This document shows, one piece after another, positions 33,758 through 36,785 of a DNA stretch of 36,785 nt (positions are counted from its first letter, which is position 1; every line of letters starts with the position of its first letter). A program made the translations under genes and the position numbers. Origin of the DNA: JAXGQD01 sp964574395 (lineage in GTDB: Bacteria; Bacillota; Clostridia; Saccharofermentanales; Fastidiosipilaceae); NCBI GenBank assembly GCA_964574395.1, contig CAZNNL010000020.1, positions 1-36,785 of the forward strand, written 5' to 3'. The notes under the pieces were generated by a model. The model did no database searches. It had not been told where the DNA came from and saw nothing but the letters and a program-made list of their open reading frames with translations.

Positions 33758-35380
33758 CTACTGGATTTCTTTCAGCTCTATGCCTGGGTTACGTTCTAAG
33801 GCCCAATTTATTGCCCAATCAGACTCAAACAAGATAACACAGGCATCGTGTTTGTCGACCGCACGCATACTGGTTGAAGTCAGATTCAAGTCTTCAAGTA
33901 CTTGCGTATCATAGAGCTGTTGGCCATCGACTCGTACCCAACGCGCATGTCTGTAATTTAGGTTTGTCTGAAGGATAGTAACTTTGTATTCAGCCAAAAG
34001 TCGATGCTCTAAAACTTCAAATTGCAACACGCCAACCACACCAACGATAAAAGTCTCTGTCCCGATATTGGGTTCTTTGTATAACTGAACTGCACCTTCT
34101 TCGGATAGCTGTTCCATACCTTTGAGGAATTGTTTGCGTTTCATAGAATCTTTAGGTTGGATTCTGGCAAAATGCTCTGGAGGGAAGACGGGGATATCAG
34201 CGAATTCAATGTTACTTGAAGGTGTGCAGAGGCTGTCCCCAATTCTGAAGATACCAGGATCAAAAAGACCAATAATATCACCGGCATACGCTTCCTCAAC
34301 TAGCTTATGTTCTTGTGCCAAAAACTGCTGTGGTTGAGCTAAGCGCATGCTCTTTTTCTCGCGCATATGTGTAACTTCCATGTTTTTGGTGTAAGCACCT
34401 GAACAGATGCGCATGAAGGCAATGCGGTCGCGATGATTGGGGTCCATGTTAGCTTGAATTTTAAACACGAAACCACTAAAATCCGGACTGCTAGCTTCAA
34501 TATAGCCTGCACTCGTTTTACGTGCGGAGGGAGCAGGTGCCATTTCTAGAAATGAACGAAGAAAATACTCAACACCAAAATTAGTTATGGCGGAACCAAA
34601 GAAAACAGGGGTTAATTCGCCTTTAAGAATGCGTTCCATTGAAAACTCTTCTCCAGCTATATCCAAGAGTTCCAAGTCTTCCGTTAGTTTGCTACGGTAG
34701 TGGCTGTCGAGGTGCGTTTTTAGTTCGCTATCTTCTAGTCCGAAACTCGTTCTGGAAATTTGTTCTGCACCATGTTTTCCGCTGCGATCAATATAGAGTT
34801 CGACTTCTTTTTCAGGTCTCTTATAAATTCCTTGGAAGTCACCGTCCGTACCTATTGGCCAATTCATGGGGTAAGAAAATATTCCGAGAACTTTTTCTAG
34901 TTCATCAAGTAAATCAAATGGTGCTTGAGCGGCTCGATCCATTTTATTAATAAAAGTTATAATCGGAATTTGGCGCATCCGACATACTTGGAAGAGCTTT
35001 ATTGTCTGTGCCTCTACACCCTTAGCTCCGTCAATTAACATAACGGCTGCATCAGAAGCGAAAAGAGTGCGGTAAGTATCTTCTGAGAAATCTTGATGCC
35101 CAGGAGTATCCAAAATGTTAATACAGTAGCCCATATAATCAAATTGCATTACAGAAGATGTGACAGAAATACCTCTTTGTTTTTCGATTTCCATCCAGTC
35201 AGATGTCGCATGGCGAGAAGCTTTTCGTGCTTTAACAGAGCCTGCTAAATGAATAGCACCTCCATAGAGAAGTAGTTTTTCTGTCATGGTTGTTTTACCA
35301 GCATCAGGATGGGAGATAATGGCAAAAGTCCTTCTTCGACGGACCTCTTTTTCTAATAGTGTTTCTGGATTAGCGGACAT
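33758..35380 (-). CDS. prfC: Peptide chain release factor 3
   Basis: A 540-residue translational GTPase, RF3, which recycles RF1/RF2 after termination. G1 is IISHPDAGKTTMTEKLL near residue 23; the switch segment EIEKQRGISVTSSVMQF, G3 DTPGHQDF and G4 INKMDR follow. The C-terminal domains contain RIAFMRICSGAYTKNM and VGVLQFEVLEHRL, as in RF3 rather than EF-G. It overlaps the upstream DUF815 gene by 11 bases and is co-transcribed with it. Confidence 0.96.
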   Translation of the reverse strand: MSANPETLLEKEVRRRRTFAIISHPDAGKTTMTEKLLLYGGAIHLAGSVKARKASRHATSDWMEIEKQRGISVTSSVMQFDYMGYCINILDTPGHQDFSEDTYRTLFASDAAVMLIDGAKGVEAQTIKLFQVCRMRQIPIITFINKMDRAAQAPFDLLDELEKVLGIFSYPMNWPIGTDGDFQGIYKRPEKEVELYIDRSGKHGAEQISRTSFGLEDSELKTHLDSHYRSKLTEDLELLDIAGEEFSMERILKGELTPVFFGSAITNFGVEYFLRSFLEMAPAPSARKTSAGYIEASSPDFSGFVFKIQANMDPNHRDRIAFMRICSGAYTKNMEVTHMREKKSMRLAQPQQFLAQEHKLVEEAYAGDIIGLFDPGIFRIGDSLCTPSSNIEFADIPVFPPEHFARIQPKDSMKRKQFLKGMEQLSEEGAVQLYKEPNIGTETFIVGVVGVLQFEVLEHRLLAEYKVTILQTNLNYRHARWVRVDGQQLYDTQVLEDLNLTSTSMRAVDKHDACVILFESDWAINWALERNPGIELKEIQ

Positions 35381-36755
35381 TCAATTCTCCCTTCGCGAGG
35401 TAGTCGCGTATAAAGCGTAGTGCGTTGCGCGGCGTCATGCTGGCTTCGTTAGCGGAGTCAGAAAGTGCCGCTTTTTCAATTTTTTTAATATCTTCATCGT
35501 TTAGACGAATATCCTTCTCCGCAAGTACATGATGAATAAGTTTTAGATAGTCAGCTTTGTTGGGTGTGACAAAGCGCAAGCGGAGACCAAAGCGCTCAGC
35601 CAAAGACAGCCTTTCAGAGCGGACGTCGTTAGCATATAAAGCATTTTCGGTATCAGCAAATCGTTCACTTACAAGATGCCTGCGATTAGACGTCACATAA
35701 ATTAACACATTCTCGGCCTGTTTTACCACAGAGCCATCCAAGATATTTTTAAATAAAGTATATTCATCATTCATTTCATCGAAACTAAGATCGTCAATGA
35801 AAATTACAAAACGAATGTTTAAAGCATGCACGTATGAAAAAATAGCGGGCAAAGCAGAAAGTTGTTCGCGGCTTAACTCTATCAAACGTAGACCAGATTT
35901 AGCGTAGCGTTGTACCATGAGGCGCACGGACGATGATTTTCCGGTGCCGCGTGGTCCGTATAATAAGGCATTTTCAGCTGATTCACCGCGCAAAAAGCGC
36001 TCCGTATTTTCTTCTAGTTTAACTAAAGTCTGTGTGTAGTCGTATAGGCTGTGGTCTTGCATTTGGCGGTCCAGAGCCACAGGTAATAATTCCTTACGTG
36101 TACCATCTTGCCAGCGAAAAACATGATTGAAGCAGAAAGCACCGCAGCCATTGGAGGCATGGAAATGTGAAAGCGCTTTGGCCAAACGTTGCCAAGCTGA
36201 CCTTTCCTCTATGGAATCTTTCAGTAAGGAAAAGATTCGTATGCCGCTACCTGAATTAGACAAAAGTTCATGAATTCTTTCAACACCAAGATCAATTGGC
36301 CAAGTTGGCGTATCTTGCAATCTTTGCAGGACAAGTGCGTTGTTTTCGGCAATTGCACGCATGCGTAGGAGCTGTACAACATTGTCCAAAGAAAAAGAAG
36401 CAATTTCTTGCAAGGCGCTCAAATCAAGTGCAGCGGCTTCGGTGAGCCACAGTCCATACTTATTTTCTTCGTGTACTTCAGAAAAGTATAAAGAAAATGG
36501 GTTAACGTGTGTGATGATGCGATAGATTATGTAGTCTTGCCAAGCCATTCCGAGACCATCTTTAATGAGAGCATTCAGGAAAGCAGAACTTGCGAAAATA
36601 CATGATTCTAACGCACTGTCATCCGCAAGCGTGGCGAATAAATCTCTTGCCTTGTGCAGGATTGAGTCGTTTTGGAGTTCATGATAAATATTCAAACTGT
36701 TAAGTTTTAAGTAAAGAGCTTTGTACTGCAGTGAATCTGCAGAATTCGTTGCCAT
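35370..36755 (-). CDS. DUF815 family AAA+ type ATPase
   Basis: A 461-residue protein of DUF815, a P-loop family of unknown role. The N-terminal half is helical and poorly conserved. The family core begins near residue 215 (AFCFNHVFRWQDGTRKELLPV). Walker A is ALLYGPRGTGKSSSVRLMV at about 264-282, Walker B RFVIFIDDLSFDEMN, a sensor-like VLIYVTSNRRHLV, and the C-terminal RLSLAERFGLRLRF segment follow. These features resemble AAA+ proteins. It overlaps prfC by 11 bases. No function should be inferred beyond ATP binding. Confidence 0.9.
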   Translation of the reverse strand: MATNSADSLQYKALYLKLNSLNIYHELQNDSILHKARDLFATLADDSALESCIFASSAFLNALIKDGLGMAWQDYIIYRIITHVNPFSLYFSEVHEENKYGLWLTEAAALDLSALQEIASFSLDNVVQLLRMRAIAENNALVLQRLQDTPTWPIDLGVERIHELLSNSGSGIRIFSLLKDSIEERSAWQRLAKALSHFHASNGCGAFCFNHVFRWQDGTRKELLPVALDRQMQDHSLYDYTQTLVKLEENTERFLRGESAENALLYGPRGTGKSSSVRLMVQRYAKSGLRLIELSREQLSALPAIFSYVHALNIRFVIFIDDLSFDEMNDEYTLFKNILDGSVVKQAENVLIYVTSNRRHLVSERFADTENALYANDVRSERLSLAERFGLRLRFVTPNKADYLKLIHHVLAEKDIRLNDEDIKKIEKAALSDSANEASMTPRNALRFIRDYLAKGELNVR

Positions 36756-36785
36756 AAAACGAACCTCATTTCTAAGTTTTGAATT

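Larger units (their letters stand above)
274..35327. repeat. Dispersed octamer TTTTGCCA / TGGCAAAA
   Basis: By eye I count 21 TTTTGCCA and 23 TGGCAAAA on the given strand. Examples: TTTTGCCA at 274, 1614, 2015, 3232, 3453, 3815, 5505, 6523, 8978, 10913, 11552, 11981, 12219, 14211, 14405, 16391, 19706, 22420, 22469, 30376, 32670; TGGCAAAA at 1215, 2222, 3384, 5945, 8390, 11096, 12439, 13654, 14237, 14870, 16847, 18551, 19921, 20259, 21342, 22791, 26123, 27232, 27732, 28233, 31789, 34165, 35320. Chance at about 43% G+C predicts one or two. It falls in all three codon phases (Leu-Pro, Phe-Ala, Phe-Cys-Gln), so codon choice does not explain it. Confidence 0.85.

Overview
The window looks like chromosomal DNA of a low-to-moderate G+C member of the Clostridia (Firmicutes). 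The evidence is a SCIFF peptide with its radical SAM maturase downstream of yajC, the dnaG - rpoD - trmK - nif3-like order known from Firmicutes, a stand-alone rpsD, and a Fur/ZnuCB-type zinc operon. No genus can be assigned. No phage, plasmid, transposase, integrase or CRISPR array was seen; most of the window is ordinary chromosome, with one repeat-rich accessory island near 13.85-15.55 kb.

Layout: (a) 0.1-2.2 kb, yajC, the six-cysteine SCIFF peptide and its maturase; (b) 2.3-6.9 kb, dnaG, rpoD, trmK and a Nif3-like gene on the + strand; (c) 7.0-7.8 kb, a two-cluster ferredoxin-like protein behind a perfect FNR/CRP-type palindrome; (d) 7.8-10.8 kb on the - strand, a frameshifted lipid (diacylglycerol-type) kinase, tRNA-Ser(GGA), an AI-2E family permease and a membrane-anchored MerR-like regulator; (e) 10.9-13.85 kb, a murL - murD2 pair for the alternative D-glutamate route of peptidoglycan synthesis; (f) 13.85-15.55 kb, eight copies of an 82-bp hairpin-bearing repeat, split four and four by one DUF559/Vsr-like gene; (g) 15.6-17.7 kb, rpsD with a structured leader, then a cation efflux gene; (h) 17.7-24.9 kb on the - strand, a DJ-1-like gene and a six-gene polyamine operon holding both the SpeD/SpeE and the carboxyspermidine routes; (i) 25.0-27.8 kb, an overlapping pair of unknown genes, a three-helix membrane protein with a long coiled-coil tail and a soluble partner; (j) 27.9-31.5 kb, a heterodimeric ABC exporter; (k) 31.6-33.8 kb, a zinc import operon with its own Fur-family regulator behind a 7-1-7 operator; (l) 33.8-36.8 kb, prfC and a DUF815 ATPase.

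How parts work together: the polyamine operon runs from arginine to agmatine to putrescine, then offers two chemically different ways to spermidine. MurD2 would add L-Glu to UDP-MurNAc-L-Ala and MurL would invert it. The zinc operon encodes ATPase, permease and regulator, and an operator for that regulator lies in front of it.

The strongest unexplained signals are: an octamer (TTTTGCCA / TGGCAAAA) present about 44 times on both strands and in all coding phases; the 82-bp repeat array interrupted by a nuclease-like gene; and the coiled-coil membrane protein plus partner, which recalls ZorA-like architecture without a ZorB. All counts were made by eye.
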